The notes under the pieces were generated by a model. That model was not told the DNA's origin. It did not search any database and was given only the letters and a program-made list of their open reading frames with translations. Positions 9,300-18,367 of a stretch of 64,000 nucleotides of DNA are shown in pieces. The stretch comes from UBA2108 sp002713215. GTDB taxonomy: Bacteria; Bacteroidota; Bacteroidia; Flavobacteriales_G; Salibacteraceae. The DNA is taken from the NCBI GenBank assembly GCA_937891015.1, contig CALAPY010000059.1, positions 36,905 through 100,904 on the forward strand. The letters run 5' to 3'. A program made the translations under genes and the position numbers. Positions within the stretch are counted from its first letter, which is position 1, and every line of letters begins with the position of its first letter.

Positions 9300-10622
9300 T
9301 TATCTAACATTTAATTGGATATCGTGATTCAGTTCAGTATCTATTTCATCAACCTGTGTTTCAATTGAATTTCTTTTTTGCCGATAATTATAATAGTACA
9401 TCCAAACGTAGAATGGGAATCCATGAAGAAAGTAATGCCCTTGCCTTATGAAATTTAAAAGTATTATTACCAAAATGGCATTACTTATCAACCAATAGTC
9501 GTCCTTACTATCTTTTCTAAAAACATAAAACTTTATCAAAATCCATAAGAAAAGAACTACTCCAAATAAACCGGTCTCAGAAACCAATCGTAAAAACATG
9601 GAATTTGCATCCTGGGAATTCCAATCAAAACCAGAGACACCAACATTTTTTGTTAATGAATACTTTTCAAAAGAAATAGGGTGTGACCCCAAGCCACCAC
9701 CAAATAAAGGATTTTCCTGAAAGCTCTTCATTGCTACATGGTAGTTATTAAAGAGAATTATACTGCTACCATGAGTAGAGCCAATTTCAAAATTCTCGGT
9801 TTGAAAAACTTCCAATGAACTATCGAATCGATCCCGAAATTCAAAATTGGTTTCATAATTATAATTAAAGGCTAGAAAGCCAAGTGGTATAAGAACAAAA
9901 CTATACTTAAGAAACCCTCTGTTAAAAATAAGTAGGGCCAGGGAAATGAATAACCCGGTAGTTGCATTTCCACTAAAGGTTAAAAAATACACTACTAGAA
10001 TCACCGCAGACTTGAATTTACTGTAATAATACTCACCTCCAATCAGGTTGTGTAATGCAACAAAGGCTCCTCCTGCCATAAAGGTGGCATAGTAAGTAGG
10101 TTCACCAAAAATGGAGTTTATTCGCAAACCAAAGAATCCTCCGGGAACTATCCCCCACTTATTAAAAATGTACTTAAAATCATAACCGTACTTAAAGTCT
10201 ATCAAATAGCTTACAAACTGTAACAATCCAATAATTGTTGCCCACCAAACTCCTTTTAAATAAAGTTGAAACAAGTACTTAACATTCCACTCATACCTTT
10301 CCAGGATATAGTAGTAAAATAAGTATGCCATGAATGTGCCCAGGTAAATTTTTAAGAACTGAGAAATTTGATTTTGCCCTGTAAACAAACTCAAAACTCC
10401 GGCAATAAGTAACACCAGGTATGCCCAAAACAACGTATTGGGAAAGCTATAAACCCTGAGGTATTTCTGAATTAATACTATAATTACAAAATAGCCAATG
10501 TAGAATTCAAAAGGAGTGGTAAACAGCGTTATACCATTGATAAATAGTGTAAGTAATAAAGCATAATCAATCCACTTGGGAACAGCAGATGTTGGCGCGT
10601 TATCTATTTCCAGCGAATTCAT
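9300..10622 (-). CDS. Wzy-like O-antigen polymerase/ligase membrane protein
   Basis: A 440-residue polytopic protein with about ten hydrophobic segments. A large periplasmic loop (about residues 250-330) has FGGGLGSHPISFEKYS and NSMFLRLVSETGLFGVVLF, which match the Wzy_C/O-antigen ligase pattern (G-x-G-x-x-S ... N-x-x-L-x-x-x-x-E-x-G-x-x-G). Such proteins polymerise or ligate undecaprenyl-linked repeat units in the periplasm. As the only polymerase-like gene here, it is the best candidate for the Wzy of this locus. A 159-base gap separates it from the upstream GT4 gene, where a separate promoter may lie. Confidence 0.85.
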   Translation of the reverse strand: MNSLEIDNAPTSAVPKWIDYALLLTLFINGITLFTTPFEFYIGYFVIIVLIQKYLRVYSFPNTLFWAYLVLLIAGVLSLFTGQNQISQFLKIYLGTFMAYLFYYYILERYEWNVKYLFQLYLKGVWWATIIGLLQFVSYLIDFKYGYDFKYIFNKWGIVPGGFFGLRINSIFGEPTYYATFMAGGAFVALHNLIGGEYYYSKFKSAVILVVYFLTFSGNATTGLFISLALLIFNRGFLKYSFVLIPLGFLAFNYNYETNFEFRDRFDSSLEVFQTENFEIGSTHGSSIILFNNYHVAMKSFQENPLFGGGLGSHPISFEKYSLTKNVGVSGFDWNSQDANSMFLRLVSETGLFGVVLFLWILIKFYVFRKDSKDDYWLISNAILVIILLNFIRQGHYFLHGFPFYVWMYYYNYRQKRNSIETQVDEIDTELNHDIQLNVR

Positions 10623-10781
10623 ACCTCTAAACTAAATTTTCTTTTTCTATTGTTAGACCGTTTCAAATATCGATTCATTGTAGAAAAAGCCAATACTTTA
10701 ATTAAAAAAATAAAGTGGTTCCAAAGGTCAGATAAATAACTGAATAAACTTGTTTTTCAGGCAACATACAGTATTTAACAC

Positions 10782-11915
10782 TTATACTCGATTTTTATGC
10801 CGAAGCCCACTAACCTGAGCCAATAAGTTTTTGACAATCTCATCAAACTGGAATTTCTTTGAATGTTCAAGAGAAAAGTCCTTTTTGGCATCCAGATTTG
10901 TTTCTAGCGCGTCCAATATCGCCTGCTTTAGTTCATCCTTCGCACCTGGTTCCATAAGCCAGCCATTAGAACCGGAAACCAATTCTTCTACAGCCCCTAC
11001 CCGGGTTGATATTATGGCTAATCCCATTGACATAGCCTCAATAATAACTGTTGGCATTCCTTCGCTCCAGCTCGGGCAAAGAAGAACATCGTGTTCCGAA
11101 TAAATTTCTCGTAACCTTTCAACATCCTTTATTTCTCCTAAAAACTGTACGTTAGGTAACCCCTTCGTTTCAGGAATTGGTCCCACAAAGGTAAATCTGG
11201 CATTGATGCTATCTAATTCTGAGATTACCTGCATTATTTCATACAACCCTTTTCGTCTTTCATTTCTTCCTACAAAAAGAAATCGAGTTACCTCATTATC
11301 TTCATTTTTTCTTTTATGCCCAACCCAATCGGAGTTTAAACCATTGTACGAAACAACTATTCCTTCATTGGTTCCACGAATTTTAGCTAATATATCGGTT
11401 AACTTTCCACCAAGCGACACCGTCAAGGGACTATGCTTTATTATTATTCTTGATATTGGTCTCAATATTAAGCTACGCAACACCGAACTTAATCCAGCGT
11501 TTTTCTGAAACATTTCCAAACCATGCAAATTCGTAATAACCAACGATTTAGTGTGTTTTTTCACGAAACAAGAACCTGTAAGCCCCTGACAATAAATCAA
11601 ATCAAATTCATCCAAACTGTCTTTTACGGCTTGAAAACAGGTTTTACTATAGTCTTTGGAGTTTCTAACGTAATGGCCTGGTAAGAAACCCTTTTCCGGG
11701 AAGTTAAAACCATAAATGTTGATTTTCTCTTCTTCGATACCAATCTTTTTGCAAACCTCGCTAGCAGTTGGAATTTCTACGTTATCCGGAACACAATGAA
11801 TTAAAGTTAGTTGAGTAACATGCTTAATTAAACTTCTAACCATATTGGTAGAGTGGCTTTGCATGCCACCCGTAACAAAGGGCGCAATTCCATCCGTTAC
11901 AAATAACAAATTCAT
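10782..11915 (-). CDS. Family 4 glycosyltransferase
   Basis: A 377-residue GT4 enzyme. It starts MNLLFVTDGIAPFVTGGMQSH (GG acceptor loop), continues with FLFVGRNERRKGLYEIMQ at the start of the donor domain, and has the E-x7-E loop SEGMPTVIIEAMSMGLAIIST with VGAVEELVSGSNGWL after it. All GT4 landmarks are intact. It lies 86 bases downstream of the nucleotide-sugar dehydrogenase gene on the same strand. Linkage and sugar are unknown. Confidence 0.9.
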   Translation of the reverse strand: MNLLFVTDGIAPFVTGGMQSHSTNMVRSLIKHVTQLTLIHCVPDNVEIPTASEVCKKIGIEEEKINIYGFNFPEKGFLPGHYVRNSKDYSKTCFQAVKDSLDEFDLIYCQGLTGSCFVKKHTKSLVITNLHGLEMFQKNAGLSSVLRSLILRPISRIIIKHSPLTVSLGGKLTDILAKIRGTNEGIVVSYNGLNSDWVGHKRKNEDNEVTRFLFVGRNERRKGLYEIMQVISELDSINARFTFVGPIPETKGLPNVQFLGEIKDVERLREIYSEHDVLLCPSWSEGMPTVIIEAMSMGLAIISTRVGAVEELVSGSNGWLMEPGAKDELKQAILDALETNLDAKKDFSLEHSKKFQFDEIVKNLLAQVSGLRHKNRV

Positions 11916-12001
11916 ACCTGGCTTAGAAATATCCTTTCCTGGTTTCCTTCACTCAGCAGAAGTACGTTTCGTATGATTCCAGGTGTCCGGTGCAAAATCT
12001 A

Positions 12002-13243
12002 CTAACTAAAATTTAGTATCCTATCGATAGACGCATCTACTTCATCCAATTGGATGGATTTGAACATTACATATTTGTCGAAATTGGCCCAATTATCAAC
12101 CGAGTTTCCTAACCAGCAATTATAAAGCCCGGAATGGTTTATTCTAAAATCAACTTCCTTAATGCTCGGATCTACAATGGAAATATTATAGCCCTTATCA
12201 AGTAACCTTTCGGCTATTTCTATGAAAGGACTTTCTCTTGTATCATCGGTATTTGACTTAAAAGTCATCCCATAAATAAGAACCTTATCTTCTTTACTTA
12301 CGAATTCCAGAATTCGATTCATAAATCGATCTTTATGAACCCGGTTTGATTCAACGACTCCATTTAACAAAGGGATTTCCTCATTTGCATCATTGGCCAT
12401 GGCCTGTACAGCACGAAGGTCTTTCGGCAAGCACGATCCGCCAAATGGTGCACCTGGTCGCAAATAACGTTTGGAAATATTCAATGAATCATCCATCAAA
12501 AAGATGTCGTTAGCTGCTTTAATATCAACACCATAAGCATCGCCAATGCTATATACCTCGTTAGCGAAAGCCACCTTTAACGCATGAAATGTGTTATCGA
12601 CGTACTTAACAAACTCAGCTGTATCAAAATCCACATAAACCAGTGGCGTTTTTTCACTAAACCCAAATACCTCATCAATTTGAGAGACTCTGGCTTTATC
12701 AGCTGAACCAACGACAATACGCTTGCCTTCAAAGAAATCTTTAACGGCACTACCCTCTCTTAAAAACTCCGGAATAAATGCAACCCTAACTCCATATGAG
12801 TCATACTCATTTCCCAGTTGTTCTTTCAATATTGGGATGACCAATTTTCGTATGGTTGATGGAGGAATAGTACTTCTCAGTACAATGCAATACCCCTTCT
12901 TGGATTTGGTCACCAATTCGTTAGCAATTTCCCGAATTGTGTTTCTTGTAAAGTTTAAATTTACCTTTCCATCCTTGTCGCTTGGAGTTCCTACACATAC
13001 AATGGCCATTTCCGAATTGGCAATTGCAACCCCGGCATCACTGGTAGCATTAACTTTACCCGTATCGACACCATTCTTTATCATTTCGTCAACCCTTGGC
13101 TCAAAAACCGGAGAATTTCCCGCATTTACAGTTTCCACCTTTGATGATTTAATATCAACACCGGTCAGCTCATGCCCCAATTCACTTAAACAAGCGATAT
13201 TAACCACTCCTACATACCCTAGTCCAAATACGGCTATTTTCAT
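12002..13243 (-). CDS. Nucleotide-sugar 6-dehydrogenase, Ugd/AlgD type
   Basis: A 413-residue UDP-glucose/GDP-mannose dehydrogenase family member. It has the N-terminal NAD fold FGLGYVG (residues 6-12), NAGNSPVFEP, and FIPEFLREGSAVKDF, the form seen in UDP-glucose and GDP-mannose dehydrogenases rather than in HexNAc enzymes (which have ERVxPG). The catalytic Cys is Cys271 in PFGGSCLPKDLRA. It would oxidise C6 to a uronic acid in two NAD-dependent steps in the cytoplasm. UDP-glucose versus GDP-mannose cannot be decided by eye. It overlaps the upstream glycosyltransferase gene by 4 bases. Confidence 0.87.
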   Translation of the reverse strand: MKIAVFGLGYVGVVNIACLSELGHELTGVDIKSSKVETVNAGNSPVFEPRVDEMIKNGVDTGKVNATSDAGVAIANSEMAIVCVGTPSDKDGKVNLNFTRNTIREIANELVTKSKKGYCIVLRSTIPPSTIRKLVIPILKEQLGNEYDSYGVRVAFIPEFLREGSAVKDFFEGKRIVVGSADKARVSQIDEVFGFSEKTPLVYVDFDTAEFVKYVDNTFHALKVAFANEVYSIGDAYGVDIKAANDIFLMDDSLNISKRYLRPGAPFGGSCLPKDLRAVQAMANDANEEIPLLNGVVESNRVHKDRFMNRILEFVSKEDKVLIYGMTFKSNTDDTRESPFIEIAERLLDKGYNISIVDPSIKEVDFRINHSGLYNCWLGNSVDNWANFDKYVMFKSIQLDEVDASIDRILNFS

Positions 13244-14280
13244 ACTACTAAATTATATACTGATTCTGTTTGATTTGCAATTTCTTTCCAATCAAACTGC
13301 TGAGCGTAATTGTTACACGCCAGCCGTTTTTTATCTTCACTCTGATATACCAAATCCGAAAGCATTTCCCGCACCAGCAATCTAGCATCTGCTTTTCTAT
13401 ACTTTACTACGGCTTCATTAATATGAACAACATCTTCTCCCTGCAAGGAAATTATTGCGGGACATCCCATGGACAATCCTTCAATTAAAGCATTATTTCC
13501 TGCGGCCGATTCAAGAGGCATAAAATGAAGTTTTGCAAAATAAAGCAGTTTTAAAAGCCCTTCCCGGTCAACTTCCTTTTTAATCTCCAGATTTGAGTAC
13601 TTCGAAAGCTTTTCTCGATGGGTTTCGTCTAACTTTTTGTTCACCAAAATAAAGTTCAAATCCGGTTTCTCCGTACCCATTATCTCCAGTACGTCAGACA
13701 ATAATGTCCAATTTCTCAACCAATTCCCAAGTACAATTACGTATGACTCAGGTGTCGGGTCAGTGCTTTGACGAAGTTCTTTAAAGAGCCGGTTGGATTC
13801 GGCTAAATGAATACCTAAAGGAATTACAAAAATTTTCTTTTCATCAATGAAATCTCTAAGCACTTTTTTTTGGTCAGAATTAGTAACTATTGCCGCAGAC
13901 ACCTTGCGAAATCTGCCTCGATTTAGTCGGTGTGCGTAGCCTGCAATCCTACCTGCAAAAGCTCCCTTTTCCAATTCAAACCTTAGTGTTTCAGCCGGTT
14001 GATGAAAAGTAACCACAATCGGAATTTTAAAAAGCCAAGTGCTAAATCGAAAGTAGTTTTCGCCATAAAGGATATGCAAAATATCGGCTTTGGGGTTTTT
14101 AAAATACGCTACAAACTCATAAAGAAACTGGTATGTACCAAGTAGCCTGCGAGGTTTACTGGTTAACAATTCATCAAGACCAACAGTTAACACGGGTTTT
14201 ATGTACTTCAGAATTTGCTTGTATCCAGATTCAGTACCGTGATGAGAAAAAGAAGTTGAGATGGCTAAAACTCTCATCAA
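13240..14280 (-). CDS. Family 4-like glycosyltransferase
   Basis: A 346-residue GT-B protein, shorter than its GT4 neighbours. It has FHQPAETLRFELEKGAF near the domain boundary, IVTNSDQKKVLRDFIDEKKIFVIPLGIHL (a typical S-x-x-x-x...GVD-like pattern), and a shortened donor loop AGNNALIEGLSMGCPAII. This retains the E and the small-residue pattern of GT4 enzymes. It overlaps both neighbours by 4 bases, which indicates tight coupling with the FkbM methyltransferase upstream and the dehydrogenase downstream. Confidence 0.82.
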   Translation of the reverse strand: MMRVLAISTSFSHHGTESGYKQILKYIKPVLTVGLDELLTSKPRRLLGTYQFLYEFVAYFKNPKADILHILYGENYFRFSTWLFKIPIVVTFHQPAETLRFELEKGAFAGRIAGYAHRLNRGRFRKVSAAIVTNSDQKKVLRDFIDEKKIFVIPLGIHLAESNRLFKELRQSTDPTPESYVIVLGNWLRNWTLLSDVLEIMGTEKPDLNFILVNKKLDETHREKLSKYSNLEIKKEVDREGLLKLLYFAKLHFMPLESAAGNNALIEGLSMGCPAIISLQGEDVVHINEAVVKYRKADARLLVREMLSDLVYQSEDKKRLACNNYAQQFDWKEIANQTESVYNLVV

Positions 14281-15035
14281 TTTTTACGCTCAAATAGAAA
14301 ATTTACGGCTCCAACACTCAGGTCTCCTCTTCGATTGAAATTAGTCGGTCCGAGTGATTCATAGCCTTCATCAACAAAAAACTGGAATAATTCGTTGAAA
14401 CTGTTTTTCTGCTTGTACACTGAGTTAAACATGTATTCTACCAAGATATACTTGACCTGATTTAAAGACCCTGCACCCGATTTTAGTACATCCAGCTCGT
14501 TTCCCTGGGTATCAATTTTAAGAAAAATATCATCTTCCTTATCCTCTACAGAATCTACAATTTCTTTCAACGTAGTGCTCTGTAACTTTACCTCTTTAAT
14601 GGTATCGGTATCATCCCATGTAATTAGCTCCTGATATTTGCTTTCATCAATATCTACCATAGAACTCATTTGCGAGTCTGTATGAATAAAGAAACTAACC
14701 TCCCCAATTTTATCGGTTACTACCTTATTGAGTATGGTGTGCTCTACATCTTTTAAGTTCTTATGGATATCATCGTTCAGGCTATCGTTAGGCTCAACAC
14801 AAATTACTTTTTTGCATCCCAATACTTTATGGAAAAGGTAAGAGTACTCACCAACATTGGCCCCTACATCCAATAATATCGGTGTTTTTTTAATGTGATT
14901 TCCGATGGATAGAATTTCTTCTGCGGCCTCACCTAAAAACAGATTAGGAACCTCAACGTTAAACTTGTTTTTGTAATACCTCGCCAAAAGCCTACTGCCC
15001 AAATACTTACTATATTGACTCAGTTTATACACCAT
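14277..15035 (-). CDS. FkbM family methyltransferase
   Basis: A 252-residue methyltransferase. The SAM-binding loop is LLDVGANVGEYSYLF, followed by ICVEPNDSLNDDI. LKIDTQGNELDVLKSGAGSL is the family signature (K-x-D-x-x-G-x-E). FkbM enzymes O-methylate sugars or small molecules; in glycan loci they usually cap or decorate a residue. The gene lies 116 bases after the glycerophosphotransferase-like gene and overlaps the next glycosyltransferase by 4 bases. Confidence 0.87.
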   Translation of the reverse strand: MVYKLSQYSKYLGSRLLARYYKNKFNVEVPNLFLGEAAEEILSIGNHIKKTPILLDVGANVGEYSYLFHKVLGCKKVICVEPNDSLNDDIHKNLKDVEHTILNKVVTDKIGEVSFFIHTDSQMSSMVDIDESKYQELITWDDTDTIKEVKLQSTTLKEIVDSVEDKEDDIFLKIDTQGNELDVLKSGAGSLNQVKYILVEYMFNSVYKQKNSFNELFQFFVDEGYESLGPTNFNRRGDLSVGAVNFLFERKN

Positions 15036-15151
15036 GTTTTAGCACCATTTATAAGTAATTTACAGTTTGACCTACCTCGAATCCAACAATCTAAAATGCT
15101 TTCTAGGCAATCACACATAAGCATCAAAGAAACGACAAATATCACCCTTTA

Positions 15152-16471
15152 TCAAGATTCGGAAATATATTTATCGTACAATTTTTCATAGTTCTTTATC
15201 TCCATTTTATCCTTGGGATACCAGTAATCTAAAGCGGTGGACCTTCTAAATTGATTGTATATCCAACTTTGGTACAGAAAATACCGAATTCTTTGAGACA
15301 ATAACCTTTTATAAGGAAATAGCCTGTAGTATGCCCAAAAATTCGGTCGCGATTCAGGAAGGTATTCCGATGTGATTTTTGCCGCCCTTTGGTGGTTTTT
15401 CCCATCGGAATATTGTATTACCTCTTCAATTACCCTCTCCCTCTCTTCGATTTTATTCTCGAAGTCCGATATCTTTCCGGATTCATAAAACTCATTGATA
15501 CTACGCTCAAGCTCTTCCTTTGAATCCACAATAGTAGAACCAACATAAGCAGATTCCCTGATAAAGTCAATTCCTGAAGGATTAAGCAAAACCGTGGGCT
15601 TATCCAGCAACCATGCCTCTATTGCCGTGCCGCTATCATAGGCTAACCATAAATCTGATAATGCGATTAAATCATCAATTTTATAGTTAATGTTTATTTC
15701 GTGGTTCGATACAAAAACGTTAGGCAACTCGGTGCACCCCTTAAACTCGGATTGATCAATATTTCTAACTAAAGGATGGAACCGAAGAATAAATAGTGTA
15801 TCTGGGTTATCAGCTATTAGGTCATGGTAAATCTTTCTCATAAGATTTAAGTCCTTACGATGCATTTCTATCTGCTCGTCTGTATAATGGCCTAGATATC
15901 GATCTCGAAAAGACTTAAAATATTCTTCATCTTCAATGTGGTAAAAAATACCCCAGGAAGCTATACCTATTACTTTTTTATATTGAGATAAACCGTTCTC
16001 CTGAAGAAACTCTTCTTTTGATTTGTACTTTAGGAGCTTATATCGATCAAACCCCGTTCCGCCGGAAACCTTTATTTTATCCTCAAGCTCGGGATATTTT
16101 TCCAAGACTAACCCTTTGCTCCTTTCATTCCAGAGAACTAAAACATCGTTCAAAAGTATCTTGTCTTGTTTCCAACCCCAGAGATAACCATCCAGGTTTT
16201 CTCTTTGATAATTACCTTCTGTTGTAAGCGTAACTATTTTAACTCCAAGTTTGTGACATAATTCAACCAGCGCAACATTTTGAGGAGCCCCATGAAAATA
16301 GGACATTAAAAGGAGCTTTGGCTTATAAATCAACAAGTTCCACAAAGCCTGCTCGTGATAGCAAGTCTTTACATTGAATTTATAGTGTTTTCTCAAATAG
16401 AGATAAACCGGAGTAATTATGTGCCTATCTCTATCGTAATTAGGATGCTCTACGTTTAGAATATCGACCAT
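15152..16471 (-). CDS. Surface carbohydrate biosynthesis protein, CDP-glycerol glycerophosphotransferase-like
   Basis: A 439-residue GT-B-like protein. FILRFHPLVRN and LWLAYDSGTAIEAWLLDKPTVLL match the H-P and S/G-x-x-x-E-A motifs of the glycerophosphotransferase/capsule transferase superfamily, in which a nucleotide-activated group is transferred to a glycan. There is no signal peptide. It sits just downstream of the amidotransferase gene (9-base gap), so it may be the transferase for the modified ulosonic acid, because CMP-sugar transferases of unrelated sequence are hard to recognise. That is inference from position. No NeuA-linked sialyltransferase family is otherwise visible here. Confidence 0.6.
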   Translation of the reverse strand: MVDILNVEHPNYDRDRHIITPVYLYLRKHYKFNVKTCYHEQALWNLLIYKPKLLLMSYFHGAPQNVALVELCHKLGVKIVTLTTEGNYQRENLDGYLWGWKQDKILLNDVLVLWNERSKGLVLEKYPELEDKIKVSGGTGFDRYKLLKYKSKEEFLQENGLSQYKKVIGIASWGIFYHIEDEEYFKSFRDRYLGHYTDEQIEMHRKDLNLMRKIYHDLIADNPDTLFILRFHPLVRNIDQSEFKGCTELPNVFVSNHEININYKIDDLIALSDLWLAYDSGTAIEAWLLDKPTVLLNPSGIDFIRESAYVGSTIVDSKEELERSINEFYESGKISDFENKIEERERVIEEVIQYSDGKNHQRAAKITSEYLPESRPNFWAYYRLFPYKRLLSQRIRYFLYQSWIYNQFRRSTALDYWYPKDKMEIKNYEKLYDKYISES

Positions 16472-16480
16472 GGAGGGATA

Positions 16481-17707
16481 TTAGTCTTCTAGTCCACTAC
16501 CAGCAACATTATGTCGAAGTTTCCATTCTCCTGAGGCATTTTTAGCCCATAGATGTGGTGACCGAAATTCATCTGCTAATTGGTGAAATTTTTCAGAATC
16601 TAGTTCAATATAATCCATGATTTCCTCAAAATAACGATCGGGAAATTCTCCATCAAATCGATTTACCAGAGCAACACCTTCTTCCCTTGTAATGTGATTA
16701 TTGCGAATTTCTTGCGATGCATCATAGGTAGCTCTACCCAATCCAAATTTTATAAATGTGGTATAGTAATGTAAATCATCAATTTTATCATCAATGCTGT
16801 TATACTTACTGTACGTACCTTGTGTTCGGAAAGGTCTGGCCTTAAAACCTGTATTCTCTACCGCGTAATAATAAACTTCTTGTGGTGTCCATTTCAAGTA
16901 ATACCCCAGGTAATGAACCTGAATGTCGCTTCCAGCTAGCTCCTGTTCAGTAGGAGGTAGAAAAGAAGTTACATCCTTATAATCAATGTTATATTTTTCT
17001 CTTAATTCTCTTAAGGACAAGCCTGCCAAGAAAACATCGTCTAGGTGTTTGTAGCTATAAAAAGATTTATCCCGAAGTGAGGTACTCGTATCAGCTATTG
17101 GGTTACCGTATTCGGCTTCATTTTCACCGTAAAAGATTAACGAAATGCCATATTTAGCAGCCAATTTTGGGGCTAAATTCTTTTGACCCAACATGAAAGT
17201 TTGAAACGGGTGGAAAAGATTTTCAATAGAAAGTCGAGTTAACAACTTCATAACCTTACCATTCCGGTTGAACGATATATTATCAAAACCACTATCAATC
17301 CAGTTTTTCCAATTCTTATATCCATAATCGGTATATAAAATCGGAGGCCAGGTTATAGTCAATGGGTTCATCCCATACTTATACTTAAGCACATGTGCTT
17401 GATATGCGCTATCCTTACCACCACTTCCTGGAACAAGACAATCATAACTACCATCGTTGGAACGGTATTTATCCAATAATTGCAACAACTTTTCTTCTCT
17501 GTCTTTCCAATCTATTTGCTCCTTGTTTTCAGCAACTCGACATGCGTCACATACTCCCTCTTCATCGAGGTTCATAGTGGTTTTTTTACTGTCTTTTTTA
17601 TGCTTTAGTTCAACCGCGGAAGCCGGTCGCTGATTGCTGATTACACATCGCTTGCAGAATTGAACCTCCTGTGGTAAACCGTAATATGCTTCTAAATTCT
17701 CTGACAT
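16481..17707 (-). CDS. wbpG: N-acetyl sugar amidotransferase (WbpG/PseA type)
   Basis: A 408-residue ATP-pyrophosphatase enzyme. Cys18/Cys21 and Cys53/Cys56 form a zinc knuckle (FCKRC, CDAC), and the PP-loop is SGGKDS at residues 95-100. The family converts an N-acetyl group of a sugar to an acetamidino group: WbpG in Pseudomonas O-antigen, PseA in Campylobacter nonulosonate pathways. WbpG-type members receive ammonia from a HisH/HisF pair, and those two genes lie immediately upstream here, with HisH overlapping by 1 base. The residue modified is inferred to be the N-acetyl of the ulosonic acid made by the NeuB-containing module. Confidence 0.88.
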   Translation of the reverse strand: MSENLEAYYGLPQEVQFCKRCVISNQRPASAVELKHKKDSKKTTMNLDEEGVCDACRVAENKEQIDWKDREEKLLQLLDKYRSNDGSYDCLVPGSGGKDSAYQAHVLKYKYGMNPLTITWPPILYTDYGYKNWKNWIDSGFDNISFNRNGKVMKLLTRLSIENLFHPFQTFMLGQKNLAPKLAAKYGISLIFYGENEAEYGNPIADTSTSLRDKSFYSYKHLDDVFLAGLSLRELREKYNIDYKDVTSFLPPTEQELAGSDIQVHYLGYYLKWTPQEVYYYAVENTGFKARPFRTQGTYSKYNSIDDKIDDLHYYTTFIKFGLGRATYDASQEIRNNHITREEGVALVNRFDGEFPDRYFEEIMDYIELDSEKFHQLADEFRSPHLWAKNASGEWKLRHNVAGSGLED

Positions 17708-18360
17708 TATAATAGATCGTTTTGCTCTGCCCAGTTGCGATAAATGGAAATCCCTTTTTCGCCACTTTTCTCAGGGTGGAATTGAAAAGCAATAATATTA
17801 TTTTTCATCACACCCGAACAATATTTCATGCCAGCATATTGTGTCGTACAAAGAATTTCGGAATCATTTTCCGGAGCCACATAGTAAGAATGAACAAAAT
17901 AAAAGTACTCGCCATCCTTTACCGAATTGAGCGCCGACTTTTCCCACAAATTTTCAGTGGCATGTATTGAGTTCCATGCTATCTGAGGTACTTTGAATTT
18001 TTTTCCATCGGAAGATCTACCGGGCAATTTCTTAACCTTTCCAGCCAGTAGGCCCAACCCTTTCTGGTGTCCAAACTCCTCACTCTCGTCAAAAAGCAAT
18101 TGCAACCCTAGACAAACTCCAAGCAAGGGAATACCTGCTTGAGTTCTCTCAATGATGGCATCTCGGATATTCAATTGATCAATATTATTCATTGCCTCCC
18201 CAAAGGCACCAACACCTGGCAGAATAAGCGCATCGGCTTTTTTTATAAGATCAATATCGTTGGAGGTTACAGTGTTTAGCCCTACATGGTCACAGGCATG
18301 CTTAACGCTAAATAGATTGCCCAGGTTATAATCAATAATTACAGTAAGTTTTTCTTTCAT
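17707..18360 (-). CDS. hisH: HisH-type glutaminase for the sugar amidotransferase
   Basis: A 217-residue class I glutamine amidotransferase. The triad is complete: Cys83 (LLGVCLGLQLLF), His195 and Glu197 (FQFHPEKSG). The oxyanion strand is PGVGAFGEAM. The sequence is HisH-like. Its genes are not in a histidine operon: it lies between hisF and the WbpG-type gene with 1-8 base spacing, so it most likely releases ammonia for acetamidino formation, as HisH2 does in Pseudomonas O-antigen clusters. Confidence 0.87.
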   Translation of the reverse strand: MKEKLTVIIDYNLGNLFSVKHACDHVGLNTVTSNDIDLIKKADALILPGVGAFGEAMNNIDQLNIRDAIIERTQAGIPLLGVCLGLQLLFDESEEFGHQKGLGLLAGKVKKLPGRSSDGKKFKVPQIAWNSIHATENLWEKSALNSVKDGEYFYFVHSYYVAPENDSEILCTTQYAGMKYCSGVMKNNIIAFQFHPEKSGEKGISIYRNWAEQNDLL

Positions 18361-18367
18361 TTTATCC

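Noticed and set aside
12723..13385. Long plus-strand open frame antisense to the dehydrogenase gene
   Set aside because: It lies fully across a strong minus-strand coding region with intact catalytic motifs, and its translation has no family features. It is a shadow.
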